Shown one piece after another: positions 33,878 to 45,059 of a stretch of 64,000 bases of DNA (its first letter is position 1; each line of letters starts with the position of its first letter). Position numbers and translations under genes: made by a program. The notes beneath the pieces were generated by a model. The model was given only the letters and a program-made list of their open reading frames with translations, was not told the origin of the DNA and ran no database searches. Source of the stretch: Eutypa lata (taxonomy: Eukaryota > Ascomycota > Sordariomycetes > Xylariales > Diatrypaceae). The stretch spans positions 581,605 to 645,604 of the forward strand of contig JAKULF010000017.1 of NCBI GenBank assembly GCA_022661535.1, read 5' to 3'.

Positions 33878-36800
33878 ATGGAGGTAGCCGTGGCGGATTT
33901 CTTACGTAGCGCCCATTCGTTGCGACAATGCGTCGTCGTCGGAGCTTCAGACACGCCTAACTTCGACCTAGTATTCTGGACTCGACAATTCAAGCATCTA
34001 GTCGATCGATTCGGCGCCGTCGATGATGACAAGACTGGGAAGACTACCACCAGAACTACCACCACTACTACTAACTCGAATCGTCGGCAAGTTTTGGCCG
34101 AATCTTGTTCCAAACTGTGTAACGACATCTTGATACGATTGAAGAGATTGGACCAAGTTATATCCCATAATGTGTTGTCGACAACAACCACAACGATAGA
34201 ATCCCAGTCTTCTGCTGCATGGGTCCATACTGTTTTCACCGAACACGACATGGATGCTCTGTCCGTCCGGCTTTCACATCTTAGAGCTGAGTATAATACT
34301 CTTGGGCCAGGAAATCCGTATGTATCTTAGCCTCCTCTCTATTACCCAGGTACTAAAGCCAGAGACAGGACTCTAGAATTTTCTCAAGCCTCGACTGAAC
34401 ACAAAGGAGATACTCCGCAACCAGACCTCCCATCGCCGCATTCCGTCGCTACTGAAAGTGTACGGGCGAGGCCGGTTTCAGCTGCCCTGTTACAGGAGTT
34501 CATCCTAGAAGCTCTTAGCTTCAAGTCGATGACAGATCGGGAAGAAGAGGTAGCAACGGCTCATGCTCGCACTTTTGACTGGGTCTTCAGCCGCAACGTC
34601 GGGTCTGCAGACGACACCAGTAAGACCCATGGACGTGCCTTCGTCGAATGGCTAGGCAGTGCTGAGTTAGGAAGTATCTACTGGGGTGAGTGAACTATTT
34701 GAGCGTTAAAGCACGATCTACGATCTAGTTCAATGTACGAAGTACTAATCAATACTAGTTACCGGTAAACCCGGGTCTGGGAAGTCAACTCTAATCAGGT
34801 ATATTTCAAATCATGACCAGACCGCCAAGCTCCTCAAAGCATGGGCTGGTGATACTCAGCTTGCCAAGGCTTCTTTCTACTTCTGGACCAGCGGTTCCGA
34901 AGAGCAGCGCTCTCAGGCTGGCCTCCTGAGATCTCTACTGCACCAGTTGCTATCAGCTAACCCGGCATCGATCCCAGACACGTTCCCGCATCTATGGAAG
35001 AGACTAGCTGCGATGACGACCAAGGAGAGAATAAACCTGTCTCTGGAATGGACTATTGCCGAGCTCATGAGTGGCTTCCGAAGCCTGCTCAAAAGCTCCC
35101 TCTCTTCCCTGAAGATCTTCCTCTTCATCGATGGTCTCGATGAATTCGACGGCGACCCGGATGCCATAGTGCACTTCTTTCGAGATCTCGCAGAGACTCA
35201 TCCTTCATCTTCCCTCAAGATGTGCCTGTCATCTCGACAGTGGGATGTTTTCGAAAACGCGTTCCAGCAGTCGGTCCCGAACTTGAAATTGCAAGACATG
35301 ACCTTCTACGACTTGCGGCAGTACGTCAGCGATAATCTCGACAGAAGTAAACACATCCGGCGGTCTCTACGTTTGCAGGCTAGCGAGCGTCAGACGCTCG
35401 TGACCGAAATCGCGGAGCATGCAGATGGGGTCTTCCTCTGGGTGCGCCTTGTAGTCGGGAAGATACTAGAGAACTTCAATAAAGAAACAGTCGAAATAAG
35501 CGATATACAACGGTTCGTGAGAGAGCTACCAACAGATTTAGATGATCTATTTGAGATCTTTCTTTTCCGACAACAATCCGAGAGACAACTCGCTGAGACA
35601 TCCGAGGTCTTCCAACTCGTCCGAGCCCGCGAGATTATTGCCGACTTCATCAAGGACGAGTCAGCCAACTCTCTTACACTATGGGAACTCGCATTTGCCT
35701 TAAGAGCCGAAGACGACGCCCTTTCCACAACAGCCGAAGTGCAAGAGGTCGCAGATGAGGATATGATAGATCGATGCATCAAGACTCGTAGCCACGTGAT
35801 TATCCGGTCTACCGGTCTCCTCGAGGTTTATGCCAAGCGAAGCCGAGGCAACGAGATCCGGAGCTCTAGGAACGGTGCCCTCGGCGGACAGCTTGCGGCA
35901 TATCGGGTCACGTATCTGCATCGAACCATTCGTGACTACTTGATGCTATCTGAGGGCGTCTGGTCGCGTCTGGTCTTCCACTCAGCCGAGCAATTCGATC
36001 CTCATCTGCGGCTCCTGCGCTCATACGTTCTGCGACTTAAGCATCCCGAGGAGATCGAGAATCACCGCCGCCTCGATGAGTGGTATCCAGACATCGCCCT
36101 GTCCCTCACACACGCCCGGTATATCGAACAAGACCCTGGGGACCTCCAGAATCGTCTAGTGGGTGAGTTAGACAAGAGTATCTCGTGGTACTGGCTAGCG
36201 CGGCCCGACGACCCGCACGACCACTGGGCCCGGGCCTGCTTTGGAACGTATGAGGAGCGCAAGGGCAACAAGATGATCATCCCGCACCCGTTCCTAGCGC
36301 TGTGTACAAAGTTTGGTCTCGAGAGATACGTCATCAATTCTATCGACGTACTCGCCGCTGTCCCACTCCTCACAGAAGAAGATCATGAGGTAGGAGAGAA
36401 AGAAGAAGAGGGAGAAGAGGAAGCGGAAGTCTATCCCGAACCCCTCGTCGAACAGACCCCCTTACTCTCGCGAGCCCTTGAATTTTTGACGTCTCGCCAA
36501 AAAACCAAATTCCCACTATCGAGCCATGGATTCGTGCACTCTCTACTGCGACTCTCGCGCACCTATGGCGCGCACCCCGTCGTGGGCCCACTAATCGGGT
36601 CGATGAACACTCCCTGCGCGTCGCCGCTGACACACCGCGGCTCTATCACGCCGTGGATCCAGGTCCTGCGGCACCTAAGGGATGCGAAGCGAAGGGGCTG
36701 GATCGAGCCGTTCGAAGTTGAGGTCACGGGCACACGGCGGTGGACTAAGATCGTGGCGCTGCTATTGAGTGACGAGGGCGGTGCCGACCGCGACGCCGTG

Positions 36801-36929
36801 ATAATCGGGGATAGCTGGGACCCCGAGATAAGCACTGCAGGTATGCTAGGGCCGTCTGGTTTGCTCTCTGAGCTCGGAGACTTCTGGATCGAAGAATTAG
36901 GCTGGACGCTTGTAAACCGAGGTGGATGA
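33878..36929 (+). CDS. NACHT-domain NLR-like protein
   Basis: Model: join(33878..34317, 34363..34685, 34759..36929), 977 aa. Intron 1 is only 45 nt, with a TACTAA branch sequence close to its 3' end; both introns join in phase. Fungal NACHT STAND proteins act in nonself recognition and regulated cell death, and ATP drives their oligomerisation. Order: an N-terminal region of about 150 residues with a Thr-rich low-complexity run (from ACT/ACC repeats near 34043-34075); a linker with AHARTFDWVF; P-loop GKPGSGKST at about 257-265; Walker B FLFIDGLDEFDGD near 378; SSRQWDVFENAF sensor region; winged-helix-like HADGVFLWVRLVV; and HRTIRDYL with the following helices. There are no WD40, ankyrin or TPR repeats at the C-terminus, so the ligand-sensing part is non-repetitive or reduced. 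The N-terminal effector type is not recognised. Confidence 0.87.
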
Positions 36930-37519
36930 CTGCTGGACCTAATTATGTTAGCAAACTGATATTTTCCAACGTAGAAAGGAGAAAGAAAAAAGGAAGCTAG
37001 AAATGCAGCAAAACAGATGTTTACCTCCAAATAGCTTGATCTTTAACAAAAGCGAGCAGTGACTTTTTGTACCCATGCATACATGGTTATAATAAATTAA
37101 ATTGTTATTATAACTCATGCTTAACTTACATGGCGCAGCCACCACTTACGGAGAAAGGCCTGGTGTATGAGGCAAAGCCTTGGCCAATTGCGTACTTCCT
37201 TCACCATTTTGTCCGCAATTCATGCGACCGGAACACTGTTTCATGTCGCTGCCCCCAAGGCAGAGTCCGCCTTACTGGAAACTCAGGGTCGTATGTGGCT
37301 GTGTTCGAGTTCCGGAAGCGCGCGCGTACAGCATCCTGCGCCGCTGCAGAGTCTTAGGGAACCCTTCCCGCCCCCAGTGGATATATTTGGAGAACCACGC
37401 CCATCCATCGTACTCCCATCGCTCGTCTTGTATTCAAACATCATTTGTATAATACTAAGGATATAATCTTTATCTTCCATTTCGCATCCCCAATCGGAAC
37501 AAAACATTCCCATGGCATC
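36930..37519. other. Intergenic between the two NLR genes
   Basis: No coding signal. It is A+T rich at its left end, near 36945-37130. Confidence 0.55.
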
Positions 37520-40500
37520 ATGGACCCATTAAGCGCCATTGGCCTAGCCGGCAACCTTATCACGTTTGTCGAATTTGCTTTCAAAGTAGTCGGAACCGGC
37601 TCTGAAATAGCTAGCTCCGCCAGAGGTGCGACGGATCGCACCGAGGAGGACGAAAAGGTCTACCGAACACTGAATGATTTCGCCTCTAAGCTTAAACCAA
37701 AACCCAACGACTTGAGCCCGACCGAAAATAGGCCACAGGGAGGTCCGACGAGGACCAAAACCATACAAGCCCATGCGACTGCTCTGGAAGAGTTGGCCAT
37801 CGACTGCGGGTCTGTATGCAATCAACTTTTAGAGGCTCTGGATAATCTCCGAGTTCGAAAAAGCGCACCCTATCACAGTTTCAAGTCGTTTGGCGCAGCA
37901 CTCAAGACAGCACTTGGTGCTAAGAAGAGGGAGGAGCTGGAAAAGAGGCTCACACGGTTCCAAACTCTCATTGGTCTCCACTTCTTCCCTCTACTTCTGT
38001 ACGTCTTTATTCTAGGGTCGACTGTCTTCTTTTCGTTAATATTTAATATACAGTGAGCAGCAATCCACTAGTGTCCGAATTCTATCTCGATTACAGAATG
38101 AGAGCATTCGTAGAGGGGTCGAACAAACCGCCACGTTTAGTGAACAGTCTGAAAGACTGGAATCCATCACGCGGTTGATAGAATCCATTCCCTATACGAC
38201 GGTAAATCTCGTCGACGGAGACCCAGCCAGCTCTAAGAGAAGCGTCTCTGGCTCGAAAAAACAAGACAGGTTCAAGGGCAGATATCCTACCGATGTAACA
38301 TGCCTTGAACATCTCCTGTCCGATCTTACCTTGTCGGACCAAAGTCTAGAGACGATAGATAGACAACAGCAAGTTCTTAGAAGTCTTAACTTTGAAACCC
38401 GATCAGACCGCCAGGATAATATCCCCGAAGCACATAAGTCGACATTCAAATGGGTCTTCTCGGACGATGAGCCTGTTATAGCTCTGCAGGATGAGCGCTC
38501 AGCCGAGGGAAGCGCTCACTTTCGTAGCTGGCTCAGGTCTGGTGATGGGACATTCTGGATTCTCGGGAAACCAGGCGCAGGCAAGTCGACCTTGATGAAG
38601 TTCATCACCAGCCACAAGAAGACCGTACGGGAACTAAGAAGGTAGAGTGGTCCGAAGGGACTCGTCATCGCCAAACACTACTTCTGGAGTATTGGGACAG
38701 CTATGCAGAAGTCTTTGAAAGGTCTTCTCCAAGAACTGCTCTATGATATCCTCTGCAACTGCCCGGAGCTGATACCTCAGGTGTTCCCAGACAGATGGCA
38801 AGAAGTGAAGCCTGGCCGTCTGCCTCCTACCGGGAAATGGTCGACTGAAACACTCCTCGAAGGCCTCACGACCCTTGTGCAGTACCCTGATATACGGTTC
38901 AAGTTTTGTGCCTTCGTTGATGGTCTCGATGAATTTGCCGGAGACCAGTATGACCTGTGTCAAATCGTGAAGCGACTGTCTTCTTCGACTAACTTCAAGT
39001 GTTGTGTGTCAAGCCGACCGCTAAATGTTTTCCAGGATGCCTTCGCCGCTGACTTGTCCAAAAAAATGTGTGTCCATGATTTTACCTATTGGGATATCTG
39101 GCACTATACGAAGAGTCAGCTAGAAGGGGTTCAAGCTTGGAGAATTTGCGCCGATGATTATAAATCAGAAAGGCTCTTCAGCGATGTAACAGAGCGCGCA
39201 CAAGGCGTCTTTCTATGGGTGTTCCTGGTGGTAAGGTCACTGCGGGATGGGGTTATCAACGGTGATACAATGGATGACCTCGAAAGACACCTTGAAGCCC
39301 TTCCAAGTGACCTTGAGGCTATGTTCAGGCGCATGCTGGACCTGATCGATCCCTTTTACCACCGTTACATGAGTGAGACTCTCCAAGTTACCATCAACGC
39401 GAGAAAACCACTGCATCTTATGACGTATCATGCAAGAGAATACGAGAGGCAAGACGAAGATTACGCAACAGAGAGACCACTTGAATCGAGTTTGGTGCTA
39501 ACGAACCTGCCCCGAGGGCTGCTTGAGCCCTGTCGCCGTCGTATAAATACTCGATGCGGCGGGCTTATCGACTTCCATAAGGACAAAGTCGAGTTCATAC
39601 ATCGGACGGTGAACGACTTTCTTTGCACTGGGCCGATGCGAGAATATTTGCAACAAAGAGCAGGGCTGGATTTCAAAGTCAACCTGTCGGTATTGAAGGC
39701 GTTGATGTTCCTCTTGAGGAGCCTTATGCCCGCCGAAAACACGCTTGACAACGCCAGAAATATGGAGGTCTTGTGGGGGGACTGCACACACTACGCGAAT
39801 CACGCACTCGACGAAGACGAGGATTCTACATGCCTTCTATTAGACATGGCTGTCAATGTTCCTGGGGATGAGACATACTGGAGTCTTAATTCTGTACGCA
39901 GTTCTTTTTCTGCCTCTCAAGACGCCGTCCGTAACGTGTCTCGCAGAACCAAGTCATCTTCCCCTGAGGAAATAAACCACCAATTCCGCTACGCCTTCTT
40001 AACTTCAGGTATATCCAAATATGTCTTGACAAGGCTGCGGAGAGACCGGGGCTATTATAGTTCTAGTAAAGCAGTGCCTCTAGCTACGCTCATAAGCGAT
40101 TTTCCACGTTGGAAGCAATGTCACCTCAAAATCGTTTCAGCACTTCTCGACGCGGGCGCTGATCCCAATGAGAAAATCGAATCAGATATAACACCCTGGA
40201 ATATGCTATTAAGAACTTTTGTGTCGGAATATCATTATGAACGAAATAAAATATACGTCGATAGACCCGGACATTCCATATTCTTCCATTTCCTGAGGCA
40301 TGGAGCGCGCAGAACCAGCAGGGTGACTATCAATGGCGACAACATGTTTCCACTCACGCATATAATTTCTAATGCAATTGATGTATCTGCCTATTGTGGT
40401 ATGTCACAGCATACAGAGCTAATAGAAGATGTCGGATACTGGGTCGATGAGTTTATGACAGGGAACCAAAGGCGGAATCAACTACAGCTAGAAGAGCTTT

Positions 40501-40850
40501 TTTCTAGCCTCGAAAAGAAACCCAGGACACCGCTCAGAGTTAACACAAATGTCATGAAAATATTGATCAAAAAAGGCCATGACTATAATGTCAACATGGA
40601 AGCTCTCGTCGCTGAGATCAAATCTAGGTACAAGGGGCATCAGACGGCGGATTTATTGGTGAAAATGATTCATGAGAGACAGACCCATACATCACGGGAT
40701 TTTGCAACTTCAAAACTGTTAAAGAGAAGACTAACTCCTGAAGCCCGGGCATTAGGGCAAGGTAAAAGGGTGAAATCGGAGGGGACATCAAGAGGTGACC
40801 AATCATGGTCCCAAAGCGAGCAACCAATTGTGATTGAAATACTAGACTGA
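37520..40850 (+). pseudogene. Second NACHT/NLR gene, broken by an in-frame TAG
   Basis: Frame: 37520..37998 plus 38054..40850, 1,091 codons with one internal TAG at 38643-38645 (codon 357). The N-terminus MDPLSAIGLAGNLITFVEFA is a standard fungal NLR start. Next come a helical region, AHKSTFKWVFSDDE, SWLRSGDGTFWILGKPGAGK with its P-loop at about 331-339, then ELRR-stop. The same frame resumes as SGPKGLVIAKHYFWSIGTAM, followed by Walker B CAFVDGLDEFAGD, winged-helix and HRTVNDFLCTGPM blocks, and one ankyrin-like LLDAGADPNEK. Trp is usual at the stop position in relatives, so TGG to TAG (a CpA to TpA change on the other strand) is the likely lesion. No splice pair around it avoids the codon. 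The truncated product would keep the N-terminal domain and P-loop only. Confidence 0.82.
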
Positions 40851-41540
40851 GGGTAAGTGTTCTTAGCTAAAATATCAAGATGTATTGTTAAAGTGTAGAG
40901 CGAGATCTGAAGATGAGTAATATTAGTCGCAATTTACTATCATTATCTTTTTATACTAGCTGCAATGACGACTCCGCGAACCCCTATGAGTTTGCCATTA
41001 ATCATTCAACTTCATATCATTAACAGTTTAATTTAAATAATAAGCACAAACCAAACGCGGGTGTGTTGGTACTCCTGGAAATCAATTGGGTCTCCTTTAT
41101 GAACGATGATTAATAAGACTTCATAGATTCGCCTAGACCTCATTTTAGTATAGTAAAATGTCAGTGTGTTACGTACACCAGTTAGCATTGGAATGTTGGA
41201 TAACTGCTATATAGGTAATTCATTGACCGATATTGAAGATTGGCATTGCTGTGTTCCCCTTATGCCTCACCACATCAGTTGGTGAATTTGTGGGAGAACA
41301 AGCATATAACAGGTATAAGATAAGCTAAAGACCGGGACATATAAGTTGGGCTAAGCTCGAGCAACTCCAGGAGACGAGGTTGAGATAAAGGGGGAAAGTC
41401 GGAACAGGGGGCCGGTTGGGGTCAGGATTAAATACGGCGAGGCAGTTCAAGTATTGCCTTAAGATTCCAAGCGTCACTCCGCGGTTTGCTTGTAGTTGCG
41501 GCGCATGCAGTAGGGTAGGTGTCAAAGCGTGATAGGCTAC
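40851..41540. other. Intergenic, no gene recognised
   Basis: No coding signal. The expected C-terminal half of the oxoamine synthase relic is not found here on the minus strand. Confidence 0.5.
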
Positions 41541-42236
41541 TCAGATACAACTGATAAGCACCAGAGGACGCGTGGCTAGGATGTACTGTAGCGTATCTCG
41601 AAAGGCATCTGCATCGCTATGCGGGAATGCGACCCTATCCGTCGCCAGCGCCTGTCTCATGACGTCGTGCGTACTCGCATGAACTAAAGAGTCGTACACA
41701 ATGACGTCTCCTTGCTTTGGGATCGTTGCCCAGATGGCTAAGTTGGCCTCGAGCCCCGAGCCCACGAGCAGCCCCACCTCAACGCCGTGAAAGGCGGCGA
41801 TCTCTGACTCGGCTTGCTCTATGTAGGGGTAGTTACCGTCCATAAGCCTCGAGTTGGTGCCCAGGACGAAGTGGGGACACCTCCCGAGCTAGGCAAGGAA
41901 CTCGACACGGTGCTGGGAGCTCCGACCCATCGACATGACATCCCCGGACCAGTAGTCCACGGAGCTGGCATCCAGGCCGCTAATCGGCAGTGTTGAGCAA
42001 AAGCTGCCAGACGCACGCTTGAGGTCAAGAGCCTCCTCGAGATTGCGATAAACGGTTGGTAATGACTTAACTTGATGGAGGTGACAGCGAGTCCTCATCT
42101 GCCGAATTTGATGATTGGGGTCCGAGAGTGTGTTGTGACCTAGGTACTGCTGTTCATTACTATCGTCATTGGTGGGTGGAAGAGGCACGACCGCCGATCT
42201 GGTGTGGCGGCGACAGACACGCTCGCCGTAGATCAT
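41541..42236 (-). pseudogene. Truncated alpha-oxoamine synthase (BioF/KBL/SPT-like) relic
   Basis: Minus-strand relic of a PLP enzyme of the aminotransferase class II/8-amino-7-oxononanoate synthase type, which condenses an amino acid with an acyl-CoA or acyl thioester. Recognisable in one frame: LKRASGSF...VDYWSGDVMSMGRS, then TAG at 41891-41889, then the same frame resuming LGRCPHFVLGTNSRLMDGNY, HGVEVGLLVGSGLEANLAIW and GDVIVYDSLVHASTHDVMRQ. The frame ends at LVLISCI, just before the region that should hold the cofactor Asp/His and the PLP Lys; no continuation is visible downstream. It therefore has an internal stop and lacks the catalytic half. The N-terminus is uncertain: a possible first exon starts with an ATG near 42441, and a FFNYWLTTDQYRRYVM segment is readable near 42300. 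Dead gene. Confidence 0.75.
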
Positions 42237-43113
42237 TTGGATTAACCCGGCAGACTTGCGACTGTGTCATGACATACCGGCGGTACTGATCAGTCGTCAA
42301 CCAGTAATTGAAGAACTCGCCGTGAGACGCACAATATCAGTTCTTAATCCGATACATACCGTGAAACAAACTCCTTGACTGTCGAGAGCGGAATATGCGG
42401 CCGCCACTCACATGATTCTCCTTGGGCTTCAGAGCGGCCATGACCCAGTGACGCAGATCCTAGCGCCAGAGTCGGCCATCTTGGCGGTTATTAGCAAAGC
42501 TAGGTAGACGACAACCATATGGAACCACGATCTCGAGGCAGTGTGACGGCCGTCAAAGGTTCCAGCCCAAAGCTAAAATCCGGGGGATACTATGTTTAGA
42601 TACAAGTTTATTAATGATAGTAGGCGTCAAAATAGCAACTAAAGCTGCGATTCGCTCTAAACTTAACTCGGATAGGACTAGATTTTCCTGTAGCTTTGGG
42701 TATATCACGAAAGGTGTTGCAAATAATAGTGGTCTGTAGGTAAAAGCGATGTTAGTCCAAAGAATAGTAGTCAGTGGGTAACGCGATGTTGTATTTTCTA
42801 GGTTTTTCTGGCTGGTCCGGGACCAACTCAAACTAGCTAAATACCAATAATCACGGTCCCGCCTACCAAAGGATTTAACTAAGCCACGCTAACGTTCAAT
42901 TCATCTAACCTAGCGGCCGTGGCCAGGGATGCCGTTACACTCCCCTTCATTCTGATAACATATAAGAAACAACATCCCATAATCAATTTATATACGATCA
43001 ATTATATCAACACACCGGTAGCCAAGTTCGAATCGAAGATATCACGAGTATCTCGACCACACGCGTTCTCTGGGAGCAATCGAGTGTTTATCAGCATCAT
43101 CTCGTGATTCACC
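42237..43113. other. Intergenic, possible 5' remains of the relic
   Basis: It may hold the first exon(s) of the oxoamine synthase relic on the minus strand (about 42250-42441). An unrecognised 92-codon minus-strand frame at 42553-42831 has no motif. The right end should be the promoter of the acetyltransferase-like gene. Confidence 0.4.
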
Positions 43114-44742
43114 ATGACAGCAATGAACCATGGCACAGAGACGACGGTGCTACGCAAATTCGGAATCAAGTAAGCACCTCTTGTCACATGTTAGCATGGC
43201 ATCTCGGGGCATCTAACCAAGGACCACTTGTTTAGCGAGTCGTACCAACTGGCCATGTATCTGTTAGACCAATATCGTGGCACTGTTCTCTCTTGTCGGT
43301 ATACAATTCCGCCACGTCTTGCACCGATAGAGTTGCGGACCCAACTGGAAGAGGCAGTCAAGGTCGCTGTCGTGGGCACCCTCATGAGGCACCCGATGCT
43401 GCAAGTCAGCATGATAGATGCTACATCCAAGACTCCCTCGTGGATCCAGCTGCAGAGTATCGATTTGACGCAACATATAAAATGGGTTTATATTGGAGAC
43501 AATGCCGACTTTGAACAAAGGGTACAGGAAACCTTTCGAGCCCAGCTAGATGACCGTTTCCCAGACCTTTCCATTAGGCAGCCGGGCTGGAAGGTTACCG
43601 TACTTCGGCAAGGAAAGGCTCCTATCATGGAGGTCCTACTCACTTGGAATCACCCCCAATTTGACGGTGCGGGTGCCAAAGTGTTCCAGGAAGATTTTCT
43701 CGAGATGCTTAACGCTGAGAACGGAGTATACGAGCGGCCGGGATTGGATGGAAATATCCTTAGACTACCTCAGGCCCGCCCCTTGCTTCCAACCCCAATC
43801 GAGGGCTTGAAGAATCTTCCAGTAGATTTCAAGTACCTCGCCAAGGTATTTTGGGAAGAAATTCGACCCCGATTTCTTAATCGGGACGTATCCCAAGCAG
43901 CCTGGTCCCCGATTCGCTCCTCTCCGTACAAAACCCAGTTCCGGGCCTTTTTCATGGATCACGCATCTCTACAGGCCATCCTATCCCTCTGCAGACAGAA
44001 CAAGACTACCATCACCGGTCTGCTACACGGATTAGCGCTCATTGCCTTCTCATCGTGCCTCGAAAGCACGGTCGCCCCTGCCTTTCAAAGTTCTACCATC
44101 ATAGACCACCGCCGGAATCTGCCTCCGGCCCCACTCGATGCTCCGTGGGGCCGGTCTGACAGAGCAGTGGGGAACTACGTGACTCAGATGCCCCATAGAT
44201 ACGATGCCGAGCTAGTGGCGCGAATTCGTTCCAAGCTGGCAGCTGATGGCGACGAGGGAATAGATCTGTCTGCTGACCTCCGACGCGAACTCTGGGCCGT
44301 ATCAGCACGGAACCGGCTGGAGATAGCGAGCAGGCTGGAAGCCGGGCTGCGGAATGACGTGGTTGGGGTATTCAAGTTCGTCACGGACTGGCAGAAGACT
44401 ATGAAGAGCATGGCGAAAAAGACGCGTCAGTTCTCATGGCTGGTGACCAACATCGGCGTGCTAGATGGCAATACGTCAACAGGGCTTGGCACCACCACGA
44501 CATGGCCGGCGATCAGCGGCGACAGCAGATCCGACGACCTCCAGAGTTGGTCGATCGGCCGAGCACAGTTTGGCCTCAGCGCCGAGATCCCTGCTGCCTC
44601 CATGGAGTTTTCCCCAGTCAGCGTTGCTGGCCGGGGGATATGTATCAGCGCCAGCTGGCCGGAATGCGCTGTGGATGCGACGCTAGGGGAGCGCATCATG
44701 GCTGATCTGGAAAGGTGGCTGGCCAAACTTGCAAACCAATGA
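43114..44742 (+). CDS. Alcohol O-acetyltransferase-like protein (AATase family)
   Basis: Model: join(43114..43169, 43236..44742), 520 aa; the 66-nt GT-AG intron joins KFGIN to ESYQLAMYLLDQY in phase. The AATase family (yeast ATF1/ATF2-like) and related condensation-type acyltransferases move acyl groups from CoA to alcohols or other acceptors. The catalytic HxxxD motif is present as WNHPQFDGAG (His about 158, Asp about 162). Other family features are VLRKFGINESYQLA at the N-terminus, DHRRNLPP, GNYVTQM and a late SWLVTNIGVLDG...FGLSAEI block equivalent to the second conserved motif. In fungal clusters such proteins often decorate secondary metabolites. The neighbouring dead oxoamine synthase could be the remnant of such a cluster, but nothing else supports it. 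This is the last intact gene before the A+T island. Confidence 0.82.
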
Positions 44743-45059
44743 TAATGTGTTTTCAACTGTTTATATAAATACATAAACTTAAGCAAAATACTTAAAAAAA
44801 GAAATATTAAAATCTTATTTTTTTAAAACTTAACGCGGCTTAACGTATAATTTAAAAAATTTATATATAATTATTTTTAATAATTAAAAAACTTTTAATA
44901 AAATTTAAATTATATAATATTAAATTATTATAAAGTTAAATATTAAAATAATAAATAATATTAATTATAATATTAAAAATTAATTTAAAATTATAATTCT
45001 TATTACGAAAATATTAAATAAAATTTTATTAATCGTTATAATATAAAAAAATATAACTT

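Noticed and set aside
33859..34251. 130-codon minus-strand frame with a Val-rich run
   Set aside because: It is the reverse shadow of the ACT/ACC (Thr) repeats in the first exon of the intact NLR gene; the plus-strand frame joins in phase to a complete NACHT protein.
42553..42831. 92-codon minus-strand frame, considered as a transposase fragment
   Set aside because: No DDE, helix-turn-helix or zinc-finger motif could be pointed to; left undescribed.
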